A stretch of DNA of 64,000 nucleotides. Origin: Nocardioides renjunii. Its GTDB lineage: Bacteria; Actinomycetota; Actinomycetes; Propionibacteriales; Nocardioidaceae. Positions 23,916-32,272 of the stretch are shown here, piece after piece; the stretch's first letter is position 1, and every line of letters starts with the position of its first letter. The notes under the pieces are model-generated. The model saw only the letters and a program-made list of their open reading frames with translations. It ran no database searches and was not told where the DNA came from. A program made the position numbers and the translations under genes. The stretch spans positions 1,054,001 through 1,118,000 of the forward strand of contig NZ_CP141058.1 of NCBI RefSeq assembly GCF_034661175.1. Reading direction: 5' to 3'.

Positions 23916-25572
23916 CGAAGGCGCTGCTGCGCAGGTCGGCCTTGATCGCGTCGAGCCGGCCGACGGCGGAGATGCGGGCGGCGTCGACGCCGCCGTCGTC
24001 GGGGTCCTCGCCGACCGGGACGACCACCTCGAGGTAGCACTTCACCTTCGGCTCGGTGCCGCTCGGGCGCACGATCACCCGGGCGCCCTCGGCGAGCGAG
24101 TAGCGCAGGCCGTCGGTCGGCGGCACCTGCTCCGTGCCCTCGGAGAGGTCCTCGACCAGCTCGACCGCGAGGCCGCCGAGGGAGGTCGGCGGCGTGGCCC
24201 GCAGCCGCTCCATCGTGGCGGGGATGTGGGCCAGGTCCTCGAACCGCACCGAGAGCTGGTCGGTGGCGTGCAGGCCGTGCTCGTGGGCGATGTCGTCGAG
24301 GATGTCGGTGAGCCCGCGTCCCTGCGCCTTGGCCTCGGCGGCCAGCTCGCAGACCAGCAGCAGCGCCGAGACGCCGTCCTTGTCCCGGACGTGCTCGGGG
24401 TCGCAGCAGTAGCCGAGTGCCTCCTCGTAGCCGAACGCGAGGCCCTCGACCCGGCCGATCCACTTGAAGCCGGTCAGCGTCTCCTCGTGCGGCTGACCGG
24501 CGGCCGCGGCCATCTTGCCGAGCAGGCTGGAGGACACGATCGAGTTGGCAAAGGTGCCGGTGCGGCCGCGGGCGAGCAGGTGGTGGGCCAGGAGGGCGCC
24601 CACCTCGTCGCCGCGCAGCATCCGCCAGCCGTGGGCGTCCGGCACGGCGACCGCGCACCGGTCGGCGTCGGGGTCGTTGGCGACCACGAGGTCGGCGCCG
24701 CTGCGGGCAGCCAGGTCCATGGCCAGGTCCATGGCGCCCGGCTCCTCGGGGTTGGGGAACGCGACGGTCGGGAAGTCGGGGTCGGGGTGCTCCTGCTGCT
24801 CGACGACGTGCGGGGCGTCGAAGCCGGCGGTCTCCAGGACCTGGGCCACGGTCGTGCCGCCGACGCCGTGCAGCGGGGTGTAGACGAGGGTGAGGTCGCG
24901 CGGGCCGTCGCCGGCCAGGCCGGCCACGGTGTCGAGGTAGCGGTCGACGATCTCCTCGCCGACGAGCCGGTTGGCGTCGCCGCGCGGCAGGTCGGCGAGC
25001 GGCCCGACGGCGGCGATCCGCGCCGCGATCTCGCCGTCGGCCGGCGGCACGATCTGGCTGCCGTCGCCGAGGTAGACCTTGTAGCCGTTGTCCTGCGGCG
25101 GGTTGTGGCTCGCGGTGACCATGACGCCTGCTGCGCACCCGAGCTCGCGGATCGCAAAGGCGAGCAGGGGAGTGGGCAGCGTGCGCGGCATGACGTACGC
25201 CTTGAAGCCGGCGCCGGTCATGATCTCGGCGGTGTCGCGGGCGAAGACGTCGGAGTTGTGCCGGGCGTCGAAGCCGATGACGACGGACCCGCCGGCGTGG
25301 CCGGTGTCCCGGAGGTACGCCGCCAGGCCGGCCGCCGCACGGGTCACCACGACGCGGTTCATCCGGTTGGGCCCCGCGCCGAGCGCGCCGCGCAGGCCGG
25401 CGGTGCCGAACTCGAGGGTGCCGGCGAAGCGGTCGGCCAGGTCGGTCGACTCACCGCGCCCGGCCGCCTCGACGAGGGCCCCCAGCTCGGCCCGGGTTTG
25501 CTCGTCGGGGTCCTCGGCGGCCCACGCACGGGCGCGCTCGATCAGCTCGGTCTCGGAGGTCGCGGCGGTCAT
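23908..25572 (-). CDS. pmmB: phosphohexomutase-family enzyme, probable phosphopentomutase (PmmB type)
   Basis: A 554-residue alpha-D-phosphohexomutase with the phosphoserine loop TASHNPPQ (Ser155), the metal loop DPDADR, the sugar-binding GFKWIGR region and the phosphate-binding RPSGTEPK. Family members isomerise sugar 1- and 6-phosphates. No deoB-type phosphopentomutase is present in the window, and pmmB neighbours deoD in M. tuberculosis as I recall, so conversion of (deoxy)ribose-1-phosphate to the 5-phosphate is a reasonable inference; phosphomannomutase or phosphoglucomutase activity is the alternative. ATG 25572 follows a TAGCGT box by six bases. Confidence 0.9.
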   Translation of the reverse strand: MTAATSETELIERARAWAAEDPDEQTRAELGALVEAAGRGESTDLADRFAGTLEFGTAGLRGALGAGPNRMNRVVVTRAAAGLAAYLRDTGHAGGSVVIGFDARHNSDVFARDTAEIMTGAGFKAYVMPRTLPTPLLAFAIRELGCAAGVMVTASHNPPQDNGYKVYLGDGSQIVPPADGEIAARIAAVGPLADLPRGDANRLVGEEIVDRYLDTVAGLAGDGPRDLTLVYTPLHGVGGTTVAQVLETAGFDAPHVVEQQEHPDPDFPTVAFPNPEEPGAMDLAMDLAARSGADLVVANDPDADRCAVAVPDAHGWRMLRGDEVGALLAHHLLARGRTGTFANSIVSSSLLGKMAAAAGQPHEETLTGFKWIGRVEGLAFGYEEALGYCCDPEHVRDKDGVSALLLVCELAAEAKAQGRGLTDILDDIAHEHGLHATDQLSVRFEDLAHIPATMERLRATPPTSLGGLAVELVEDLSEGTEQVPPTDGLRYSLAEGARVIVRPSGTEPKVKCYLEVVVPVGEDPDDGGVDAARISAVGRLDAIKADLRSSAFGA

Positions 25573-25578
25573 GGACGC

Positions 25579-25584
25579 ACGCTA
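25579..25584 (-). promoter_or_regulatory. -10 box of the PmmB-type mutase gene (leaderless)
   Basis: Minus-strand TAGCGT ends six bases before ATG 25572. Confidence 0.65.
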
Positions 25585-25604
25585 TCCCTCGGCGACCGGG
25601 CGGG

Positions 25605-25648
25605 ACGTCATGGCCACTGGTCGCCGGCGCGACCACGCGCCCTGACGT
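25605..25648. repeat. 44-base intergenic hairpin repeat, copy A
   Basis: Outer arms ACGTCA and TGACGT, then TGGC/GCC, then a 4/4 internal loop and an inner perfect stem GGTCGC/GCGACC. Two further copies of the same length and layout occur at 42381-42424 and 42434-42477. It sits between the divergent mutase and VOC genes. Confidence 0.8.
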
Positions 25649-25664
25649 TGTCGGTGGGCGGTGC

Positions 25665-25670
25665 CACGAT
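25665..25670 (+). promoter_or_regulatory. candidate -10 box of the VOC gene
   Basis: CACGAT ends six bases before ATG 25677; the first base departs from the TANNNT consensus. Confidence 0.4.
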
Positions 25671-25676
25671 CGGGTG

Positions 25677-26045
25677 ATGATCGACCACCTGGGCATCAAC
25701 TGCACCGACCTGCCGCGCGCCGCGGCGTTCTACGACAGGGTCCTGGGGGTGCTGGGCCACCGGCGCCTGATGGACTTCGGGGAGGCCATCGGCTACGGCA
25801 CCGACACGCCGGACTTCTGGCTCAGCACCTTCGAGGGCGTGGGGCCCAACCGGGAGGTGCACGTCGCCTTCCTGGCACCCGACGCCGCCACGGTCCGGGC
25901 CTGGCACGCCGAGGCCGTCGCGGCGGGGGCGGAGTCGCTCCACGAGCCGCGGCTGTGGCCGGACTACCACCCCGGCTACTTCGGCGCCTTCGTCCGCGAC
26001 ACCGAGGGCAACAACGTCGAGGCGGTCTGCCACACCGGCGACTAG
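25677..26045 (+). CDS. VOC-family (glyoxalase/bleomycin-resistance fold) protein
   Basis: A 122-residue single-module vicinal oxygen chelate protein: MIDHLGINCTDLPRAAAFYD at the start, HVAFLAPDAATVRAWHAEA mid-protein, and the closing FVRDTEGNNVEAVCH with a metal-ligand glutamate. Such proteins are metal-dependent isomerases, dioxygenases or binding proteins; the substrate cannot be predicted. The start is ATG 25677 (GTG 25674 also possible). The next gene's -10 overlaps this gene's stop codon. Confidence 0.85.
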   Translation: MIDHLGINCTDLPRAAAFYDRVLGVLGHRRLMDFGEAIGYGTDTPDFWLSTFEGVGPNREVHVAFLAPDAATVRAWHAEAVAAGAESLHEPRLWPDYHPGYFGAFVRDTEGNNVEAVCHTGD

Positions 26046-26048
26046 CGT
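26043..26048 (+). promoter_or_regulatory. -10 box of the MOSC gene (leaderless)
   Basis: TAGCGT includes the VOC stop codon TAG and ends six bases before GTG 26055. Confidence 0.65.
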
Positions 26049-26054
26049 GGGCGG

Positions 26055-26699
26055 GTGATCGCCACCGTCCGCTCCGTCAACACCGGCCCGCTGGCGCCGG
26101 TCGAGGGGCTGCGGCGCCCCAGCGGCATCCGCAAGCACCCGGTCGAGCGGATCGAGGTCCGCGACCCGGGCCCCAAGCGCGGCGGGCTCGGCAGCGGCGT
26201 GGTGGGTGACGCGATCTACAGCCGCAAGCACCACGGTGGCGCCACCCAGGCCGTCTACGCAGTCGCCCGCGAGGAGCTGGACTGGTGGGGCCGGGAGCTG
26301 GGTCGCGACCTGGCCGACGGGATGTTCGGCGAGAACCTCACGACCAGCGGCATCGACGTCGACGCCGCCGAGGTCGGCGAGCTGTGGCGCGTCGGCCTCA
26401 CCCTGCTGGAGGTGTGCGGGCCGCGCGTGCCGTGCGCGACCTTCGCCAAGCACATGGCCGAGCCCCGCTGGGTGCGCCGCTTCGGCGACCGGGGACGCAC
26501 CGGTGCCTACCTCGCCGTGCGCGAGGCTGGCGTGATCGAGCGCGACGACCCGATCGAGGTGGTCCACCGGCCGGCGCACGGGCTGACCGTGCCGATGTTC
26601 TTCCGGGCCTGGATGGGCGATCGCGAGCTGGCCGAGGTCTTCGTCTCGGCCCGGGTGCTGGCCGAGGCCGAGCACGAGTGGCTCGCCTCCCGCCTGTGA
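26055..26699 (+). CDS. MOSC-domain protein (YiiM-like)
   Basis: A 214-residue protein with a MOSC fold as in YiiM and the C-terminal part of molybdenum cofactor sulfurase. Visible features are GDAIYSRKHHGGATQAVYAV, FGENLTTSGID and the conserved cysteine in CGPRVPCATFAKHM. YiiM-like proteins take part in molybdenum-cofactor-dependent reduction of N-hydroxylated compounds; that role is inference here. It begins at GTG 26055 with a leaderless promoter and is convergent with tpx. Confidence 0.88.
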   Translation: MIATVRSVNTGPLAPVEGLRRPSGIRKHPVERIEVRDPGPKRGGLGSGVVGDAIYSRKHHGGATQAVYAVAREELDWWGRELGRDLADGMFGENLTTSGIDVDAAEVGELWRVGLTLLEVCGPRVPCATFAKHMAEPRWVRRFGDRGRTGAYLAVREAGVIERDDPIEVVHRPAHGLTVPMFFRAWMGDRELAEVFVSARVLAEAEHEWLASRL

Positions 26700-26703
26700 C
26701 GCG

Positions 26704-27201
26704 TCAGCCCAGCGCGGCCACCGCTGCGTCGTAGTCGGGCTCCTGGCCGATCGCGTCGGTCAGCTGGGTGTGCAGCACGGTGCGGTCCTGGTCGAGGACG
26801 ACGACCGCGCGCGCCAGCATCCCGGTCCAGGCGCCGTCGGCCATCGCGACGCCGTAGTCCTGGCCGAACGAGGAGCGGAAGGCCGAGCCGACCAGCGCGT
26901 CCTCGATGCCCTCGGCGCCGCAGAACCGGGCCTGCGCCAGCGGGAGGTCGACGGAGACGTTGACGACGGCGGCGTTGTCGAGGCCGGCCGCGAGCTCGTT
27001 GAACCGGCGCACGCTCGCCTGGCACACGCCGGTGTCGATGCTCGGGAAGATGTTGAGCACGACCCGCTTGCCGGCCACGTCGGCGTCGGTGAGGGACTGG
27101 AACTTCGTGTTCACCAGGTCGAACCCCGGTGCCTGCGAGCCGACAGCGGGCAGCTCGCCCACGGTGTTGACGGTGGTGTCGCCGAATTGTGTGGTTGCCA
27201 T
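26704..27201 (-). CDS. tpx: thiol peroxidase (Tpx, atypical 2-Cys peroxiredoxin)
   Basis: Reduces hydroperoxides using thioredoxin. The 165-residue protein has the peroxidatic Cys60 in FPSIDTGVCQASVRRF and the resolving Cys94 in ARFCGAE, the usual Tpx arrangement. ATG 27201 is preceded by AGGA at a workable spacing. It is divergent from the DUF2252 gene and convergent with the MOSC gene. Cytosolic antioxidant function is well supported. Confidence 0.95.
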   Translation of the reverse strand: MATTQFGDTTVNTVGELPAVGSQAPGFDLVNTKFQSLTDADVAGKRVVLNIFPSIDTGVCQASVRRFNELAAGLDNAAVVNVSVDLPLAQARFCGAEGIEDALVGSAFRSSFGQDYGVAMADGAWTGMLARAVVVLDQDRTVLHTQLTDAIGQEPDYDAAVAALG

Positions 27202-27245
27202 GGGCCATTCCTATCGCAGCCGCCCTGACCGCTCGTCGCTGGCTC

Positions 27246-27251
27246 TACAGT
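27246..27251 (+). promoter_or_regulatory. -10 box of the DUF2252 gene (leaderless)
   Basis: TACAGT ends six bases before GTG 27258. Confidence 0.65.
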
Positions 27252-27257
27252 GCGGAG

Positions 27258-28568
27258 GTGACCACCTCGAAGCGCGCGGACGTCATCATCGACGTGCTGC
27301 GCGACGCGTTCGCCCCGCTCATGCGCGCCGACCCGGTGGCGTTCCGCGCCAAGTACCGCAAGATGGCGCGCGACCCGCTCGCGTTCTACCGCGGGACGGC
27401 CTGCCTGTTCTACTGCGACGTCACCGGCGAGGACGACCCCTGGGCGGACCACGGCGCCGAGCGCATCTGGATCCACGGAGACCTGCACGTCGAGAACTTC
27501 GGCACCTACCTCAACTCCGACGGCCGGCTGATCTTCGACGTCAACGACTTCGACGAGGCCTACATCGGTCGCTTCACCTGGGACCTCCAGCGGTTCGCGG
27601 CGAGCCTGGCGCTCCTCGGGTGGCAGAAGGCCCTGCCCGAGGACGCGATCCGCAAGCTCATCAGCCGCTACGCGCGGTCCTACCTCGCCCAGGTCAACCA
27701 CTACACCGGCACCGAGGAGGACGAGACCTTCGAGATCCGGCTCGACACCGCCCAGGGCCCGGTCCTCACGGCGCTCGAGTCGGCCCGCACGAAGCGGCGC
27801 GCCGACCTCCTCGACCGCATCACGGTGATGCAGCACGGGGTCCGGAGGTTCAGCGAGGACGGCACGACGAGGCGTCTGTCCAGCACGGAGCGGGCGAAGG
27901 TCGTGGCGGCCTTCCACGGCTACCTCGAGACCATCCCGGAGTCCAAGCGCTTCGACCGGGACCTCTTCTACGAGCTGCGCGACGTCGTCGGCAAGTCGGG
28001 CTTCGGCATCGGCAGCGCGGGCCTGCCGGCCTTCAACGTGCTCGTGGAGGGCTACAGCCAGGCGCTCGACAACGACGTGGTGCTGAGCATGAAGCAGGCC
28101 AACGTCCCAGCCCTGAGCCGGTTCGTCGAGAGCGCTGAGGTCGACGCCTACTTCGACCACGAGGGGCACCGCACGGTGGTGAGCCAGCGGGCGCTGCAGG
28201 TGCACACCGACCCGCTGCTGGGGCACACGAGCATCGACGGCACCGGCTACGTCGTCTCCGAGGTCTCGCCCTACGAGGTCGATCTCGACTGGAGCGAGAT
28301 CAACGAGCCCGAGGACATGCGGTCGGTGGTCGACCTGCTCGGCCGCGCGACGGCCAAGATCCACTGCGCCTCCGACGAGGACAGCCAGCAGGACCTGGTC
28401 GACTTCCAGGTCGAGGAGGCGATCCACAAGTCCCTGGACGGCCGGCGCAACGAGCTGGTGTCGTGGCTGGGCGAGTGGGGGATCGCGTACGCCGCCCGCG
28501 TGCGCGACGACCACGCGCTGTTCGTGGACGCCTTCCGCGAGGGCCGGGTCGGGATCACCTCCACCTGA
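27258..28568 (+). CDS. DUF2252-family, aminoglycoside-phosphotransferase-like protein
   Basis: A 436-residue DUF2252 protein with a kinase-like core: catalytic-loop motif IHGDLHVENFG (about 74-84) and metal-loop FDVNDFDEAYIG, as in APH-type kinases. No substrate is established for the family as far as I know. Frame and length are clear. GTG 27258 lies six bases after a TACAGT box; the open frame extends further upstream but without protein-like sequence. It is divergent from tpx and convergent with the aldo/keto reductase. Confidence 0.88.
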   Translation: MTTSKRADVIIDVLRDAFAPLMRADPVAFRAKYRKMARDPLAFYRGTACLFYCDVTGEDDPWADHGAERIWIHGDLHVENFGTYLNSDGRLIFDVNDFDEAYIGRFTWDLQRFAASLALLGWQKALPEDAIRKLISRYARSYLAQVNHYTGTEEDETFEIRLDTAQGPVLTALESARTKRRADLLDRITVMQHGVRRFSEDGTTRRLSSTERAKVVAAFHGYLETIPESKRFDRDLFYELRDVVGKSGFGIGSAGLPAFNVLVEGYSQALDNDVVLSMKQANVPALSRFVESAEVDAYFDHEGHRTVVSQRALQVHTDPLLGHTSIDGTGYVVSEVSPYEVDLDWSEINEPEDMRSVVDLLGRATAKIHCASDEDSQQDLVDFQVEEAIHKSLDGRRNELVSWLGEWGIAYAARVRDDHALFVDAFREGRVGITST

Positions 28569-28586
28569 CCCGGCACCTCGTGCGCG

Positions 28587-29597
<1,011 letters not shown>

Positions 29598-29604
29598 GAC
29601 TCCC

Positions 29605-29635
29605 ACCAAACTCCTTGGAGTGCGCTCGAAGTCAA
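29605..29635 (-). promoter_or_regulatory. MerR-type promoter/operator of the aldo/keto reductase
   Basis: On the minus strand: -35 TTGACT (29630-29635), 19-base spacer (29611-29629), -10 TTTGGT (29605-29610), then 7 bases to ATG. The spacer holds most of a dyad of form ACTT-S-GAG...CTC-S-AAG. A 19-base spacer is the hallmark of MerR-activated promoters. Confidence 0.8.
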
Positions 29636-29662
29636 GCCCCCTCCGCGCCTTCCCTGCGTGGA

Positions 29663-30037
29663 TCAGCCTGCCGGGGTGACGACGCTGTCGTAGATGGCGA
29701 TCTTGTGGTCGATCGCGCGGAGGTGGGAGGTCACCTCGGCCAGCTGGCGCTCGACCACCTCGCGGTGGGCGAGCAGGAGCGCGAGGCGCTCGGCCTCGTT
29801 GCCGTCGCCCTCGCGGACCAGCGCGGCATAGCGTCGTACGTCGCGGATGGGCATCCCGGTGGCGCGCAACCGGGTCACCATCTGGATCCAGGTGAGGTCG
29901 CGCTCGGTGTAGCGCCGGTGCCCGGACGAGGCGCGCTCGACCGAGCCGAGCAGCAGCCCGTCGCGCTCGTAGTAGCGCAGGGTGTGGGCCGTCAGGCCGG
30001 TGCGCTCGGCCGCCTCGGCGATGCTCAGGCTGGTCAT
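29663..30037 (-). CDS. MerR-family transcriptional regulator
   Basis: A 124-residue activator with the N-terminal winged helix ([20 protein letters not shown], then [20 protein letters not shown]) and a dimerisation coiled coil at about 75-115. There is no C-terminal cysteine metal site, so it belongs to the small-molecule or redox-type MerR proteins. ATG 30037 is six bases from a GACACT -10 box; the upstream frame extension is not needed. It precedes the aldo/keto reductase on the same strand, and both have the same dyad in 19-base-spacer promoters, implying autoregulation plus activation of the reductase. Confidence 0.92.
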   Translation of the reverse strand: MTSLSIAEAAERTGLTAHTLRYYERDGLLLGSVERASSGHRRYTERDLTWIQMVTRLRATGMPIRDVRRYAALVREGDGNEAERLALLLAHREVVERQLAEVTSHLRAIDHKIAIYDSVVTPAG

Positions 30038-30043
30038 CGGACC

Positions 30044-30074
30044 AGTGTCCGACTTCGAGCGCACTCCAAGTCAA
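30044..30074 (-). promoter_or_regulatory. MerR-type promoter/operator of the merR gene
   Basis: Minus strand: -35 TTGACT (30069-30074), 19-base spacer (30050-30068), -10 GACACT (30044-30049), six bases, ATG. The dyad at 30052-30071 repeats that before the reductase, in inverted orientation relative to it. Confidence 0.8.
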
Positions 30075-30107
30075 GGGCCCCGGCGACGCCTGGCCCGCCG
30101 GAGGAGG

Positions 30108-30905
30108 TCAGTCGCCCAGCGCCGGACGGTGGAACTGCGCGGTAGCGAAGGGGCCGCCGACGAACTCCGCCTCGGCCTCGTCGTCGGGCCCCGGCTCGAC
30201 GCGGTCGGCGTGGTCCTCGGCGTCGTCCTGCGGCTCGTAGCCCAGGCGGCGGCCGGGCTCGAGGTCCCACCAGGCCCGCGTGTTGGCGCTGATGCCGTGG
30301 AGGACGGCGTAGCCGGGGGCCGGGGCGGTCAGCGCCGCCTCCACCATGCGTACGCCGTCGCCGTGGGACAGCCACGTCGACAGCGCGCGCGTGCTCGTCG
30401 GCTCCTCGAGGAACGAGCCGATGCGGCAGGCGACCGCGTCGATGCCGTGGCGCTCGGCGAAGAGCCGCATCAGCGCCTCGGCGGCGACCTTCGCGACGCC
30501 GTAGTAGGTGTCCGGGCGGGGCGGCACGTGCTCGGTGAGCTCGCCGTCGACGCGCGGCGTGCGACCGACCGCGTGGTTGGAGGAGGCGTAGACCAGGCGC
30601 GGGACGTCGTGGGCGACCATCGCGTCCAGCAGTGCCGCGGTGGTGATGACGTGCGAGGTCAGCTCGTCGGGCAGCGACACCTCCTCCGGCACGCCGGCGA
30701 GGTGCACGACCGCGTCCAGGCGCTCCTCGGCGAAGACGGCGGCGACCGCGTCGGCGTCGGCGCAGTCGGCCTCGTGCCAGGTGAACGTCGTGCCCTCGGG
30801 TGCCGGCACCAGGTCCAGCCCGACGACGTCGTGGCCGAGGTCGACCAGTCCGACCGTGACGACCCGGCCCATGCTGCCGGCCGCGCCGGTGACGAGGACG
30901 CGCAC
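30108..30905 (-). CDS. NAD(P)-dependent epimerase/dehydratase (extended SDR)
   Basis: A 265-residue extended short-chain dehydrogenase with the N-terminal Rossmann motif VLVTGAAGSMGR, VVHLAG and the active-site YYGVAK. It resembles uronate dehydrogenases and other sugar-modifying SDRs, but the exact substrate is not recognisable. GTG 30905 lies one base after the upstream phosphorylase stop, so it is co-transcribed with it. A link to sugar moieties released from nucleosides is conceivable but unproven. Confidence 0.85.
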   Translation of the reverse strand: MRVLVTGAAGSMGRVVTVGLVDLGHDVVGLDLVPAPEGTTFTWHEADCADADAVAAVFAEERLDAVVHLAGVPEEVSLPDELTSHVITTAALLDAMVAHDVPRLVYASSNHAVGRTPRVDGELTEHVPPRPDTYYGVAKVAAEALMRLFAERHGIDAVACRIGSFLEEPTSTRALSTWLSHGDGVRMVEAALTAPAPGYAVLHGISANTRAWWDLEPGRRLGYEPQDDAEDHADRVEPGPDDEAEAEFVGGPFATAQFHRPALGD

Positions 30906-30906
30906 G

Positions 30907-31719
30907 TCAGATCCTCGTGACGACCTGGCTGAGCAGGCCGCCCATCCGGCTGGCCGCGGCACGGCCCGCCTCGAGCACCTCCGCGTGGTCGAGCGGCTCG
31001 CCGCTCAGGCCGGCGGCGAGGTTGGTGACGAGACTGATGCCGAGGACCTCCATGCCCGCCTCGCGGGCGGCGATCGCCTCGAGCGTGGTGCTCATGCCGA
31101 CGAGGTGGCCGCCGAGGATGCCGGCCATGCGCACCTCAGCGGGGGTCTCGTAGTGCGGCCCGGGGAACTGGACGTAGACGCCCTCGTCGAGCGAGCCGTC
31201 GACCTCCCGGCACATCTCCCGGAGCCGGGGGCTGTAGAGGTCGGTGAGGTCGACGAAGTTCGCCCCGACGATCGGGCTGGTGCCGGTCAGGTTGATGTGG
31301 TCGGAGATCAGCACCGGCTGGCCCGGCTGCCAGCCCGGCTTGAGGCCGCCGCACCCGTTGGTCAGCACGATCGCCGAGCAGCCCGCGGCCGCAGCGGTCC
31401 GGACCGGGTGGACGACGGCGGCGACGCCCTTGCCCTCGTAGTAGTGGGTGCGGGACAGGAAGACCAGCAGGTTGCGGTCGCCGCTCTCCGACGAGGTCCG
31501 GACGGAGCGGATCCTGCCGCTGTGCCCGGTGACGCCCGCGGCGTGGAACCCCGGCAGGTCGGTGGTCGCGATCTCCGCGGTGGCCTCGCCCAGCGCGTCG
31601 ACGGCCGGCAGCCAGCCCGAGCCCAGGACCAGGGCGATGTCGTGGCGCTCGACGCCGGTGAGCTCGGCGAGCCTCTCGGCGGCGGAGCCGGCGGCTTCGT
31701 AGGGGGTCTGGTCGTCCAT
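30907..31719 (-). CDS. deoD: purine-nucleoside phosphorylase (trimeric class)
   Basis: Phosphorolyses inosine and guanosine nucleosides to base plus (deoxy)ribose-1-phosphate. The 270-residue protein has the trimeric PNP landmarks: [34 protein letters not shown], the purine-binding [13 protein letters not shown] and [13 protein letters not shown]. Naming follows the mycobacterial deoD/punA usage. ATG 31719 lies seven bases after a TAGAGT box. It uses inosine produced by Add and gives the sugar phosphate handled by the PmmB-type mutase and DeoC. Confidence 0.94.
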   Translation of the reverse strand: MDDQTPYEAAGSAAERLAELTGVERHDIALVLGSGWLPAVDALGEATAEIATTDLPGFHAAGVTGHSGRIRSVRTSSESGDRNLLVFLSRTHYYEGKGVAAVVHPVRTAAAAGCSAIVLTNGCGGLKPGWQPGQPVLISDHINLTGTSPIVGANFVDLTDLYSPRLREMCREVDGSLDEGVYVQFPGPHYETPAEVRMAGILGGHLVGMSTTLEAIAAREAGMEVLGISLVTNLAAGLSGEPLDHAEVLEAGRAAASRMGGLLSQVVTRI

Positions 31720-31726
31720 GGGCGGC

Positions 31727-31732
31727 ACTCTA
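31727..31732 (-). promoter_or_regulatory. -10 box of the purine-nucleoside phosphorylase gene (leaderless)
   Basis: Minus-strand TAGAGT ends seven bases before ATG 31719. Confidence 0.65.
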
Positions 31733-31752
31733 GGGGCAGTCGGAGTGCCGGG

Positions 31753-32205
31753 TCACAGGCCGGTCGAGCGGCAGGCCCGGCGCCGCAGCGCGCCGACGTA
31801 GTCCTCGGGCGCCCCCGCCGCCTCGGCGGCGTCGGCGAGCACGCCGAGGTAGGACGCCGAGGGCAGGCCGCCCTCGTAGGCGTCGAGGACGTAGGCCCAC
31901 ACGACGAGCTCGCCGGTCATCGTCGAGACCCGCACCTTGGTCTTGCGGTAGAGCCCGGTGTCGGCGGACTCCCAGCCGTCGAGGGCGCGCTCGTCCTCCG
32001 GCGTGACGTCGTAGACCGCGACGAAGACCTGCTCGAAGGGGTCCTGGACGATCGTGGACAGCGCTCCGTCCCAGCCGTGCTCCTCCCCGCCGAACGTCAG
32101 CCGCCAGCCCGTCAACCACCCCGTGGAGTGGAGGATCGAATGGGGGCAGCGCTCGCTCATCCGGGCGGGATCGAGGTTCGTCCCGTAGGCGGCGTAGAGC
32201 GTCAC
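31753..32205 (-). CDS. gamma-glutamylcyclotransferase-like protein
   Basis: A 150-residue protein with the cyclotransferase fold: VTLYAAYGTNLDPARM carries the substrate-binding YGxN-type loop and VFVAVYDVTPEDERALDGWE holds the catalytic-glutamate region. Related enzymes cyclise gamma-glutamyl amino acids to oxoproline; actinobacterial substrates are unclear. GTG 32205 follows a TATCCT box by seven bases. It is divergent from lpd. As I recall, a similar gene (Rv3304) lies beside lpdA in mycobacteria. Confidence 0.85.
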   Translation of the reverse strand: MTLYAAYGTNLDPARMSERCPHSILHSTGWLTGWRLTFGGEEHGWDGALSTIVQDPFEQVFVAVYDVTPEDERALDGWESADTGLYRKTKVRVSTMTGELVVWAYVLDAYEGGLPSASYLGVLADAAEAAGAPEDYVGALRRRACRSTGL

Positions 32206-32212
32206 GGGCCAC

Positions 32213-32218
32213 AGGATA
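32213..32218 (-). promoter_or_regulatory. -10 box of the cyclotransferase-like gene (leaderless)
   Basis: Minus-strand TATCCT ends seven bases before GTG 32205. Confidence 0.6.
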
Positions 32219-32260
32219 CTGAGCCCCGACCTCGGGTGTCCCCGCCGTGGGCCGGACAAC

Positions 32261-32266
32261 TAGGCT
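32261..32266 (+). promoter_or_regulatory. -10 box of lpd (leaderless)
   Basis: TAGGCT ends six bases before GTG 32273. The same hexamer and spacing recur at the acyl-CoA dehydrogenase and purK genes. Confidence 0.7.
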
Positions 32267-32272
32267 GGCACC

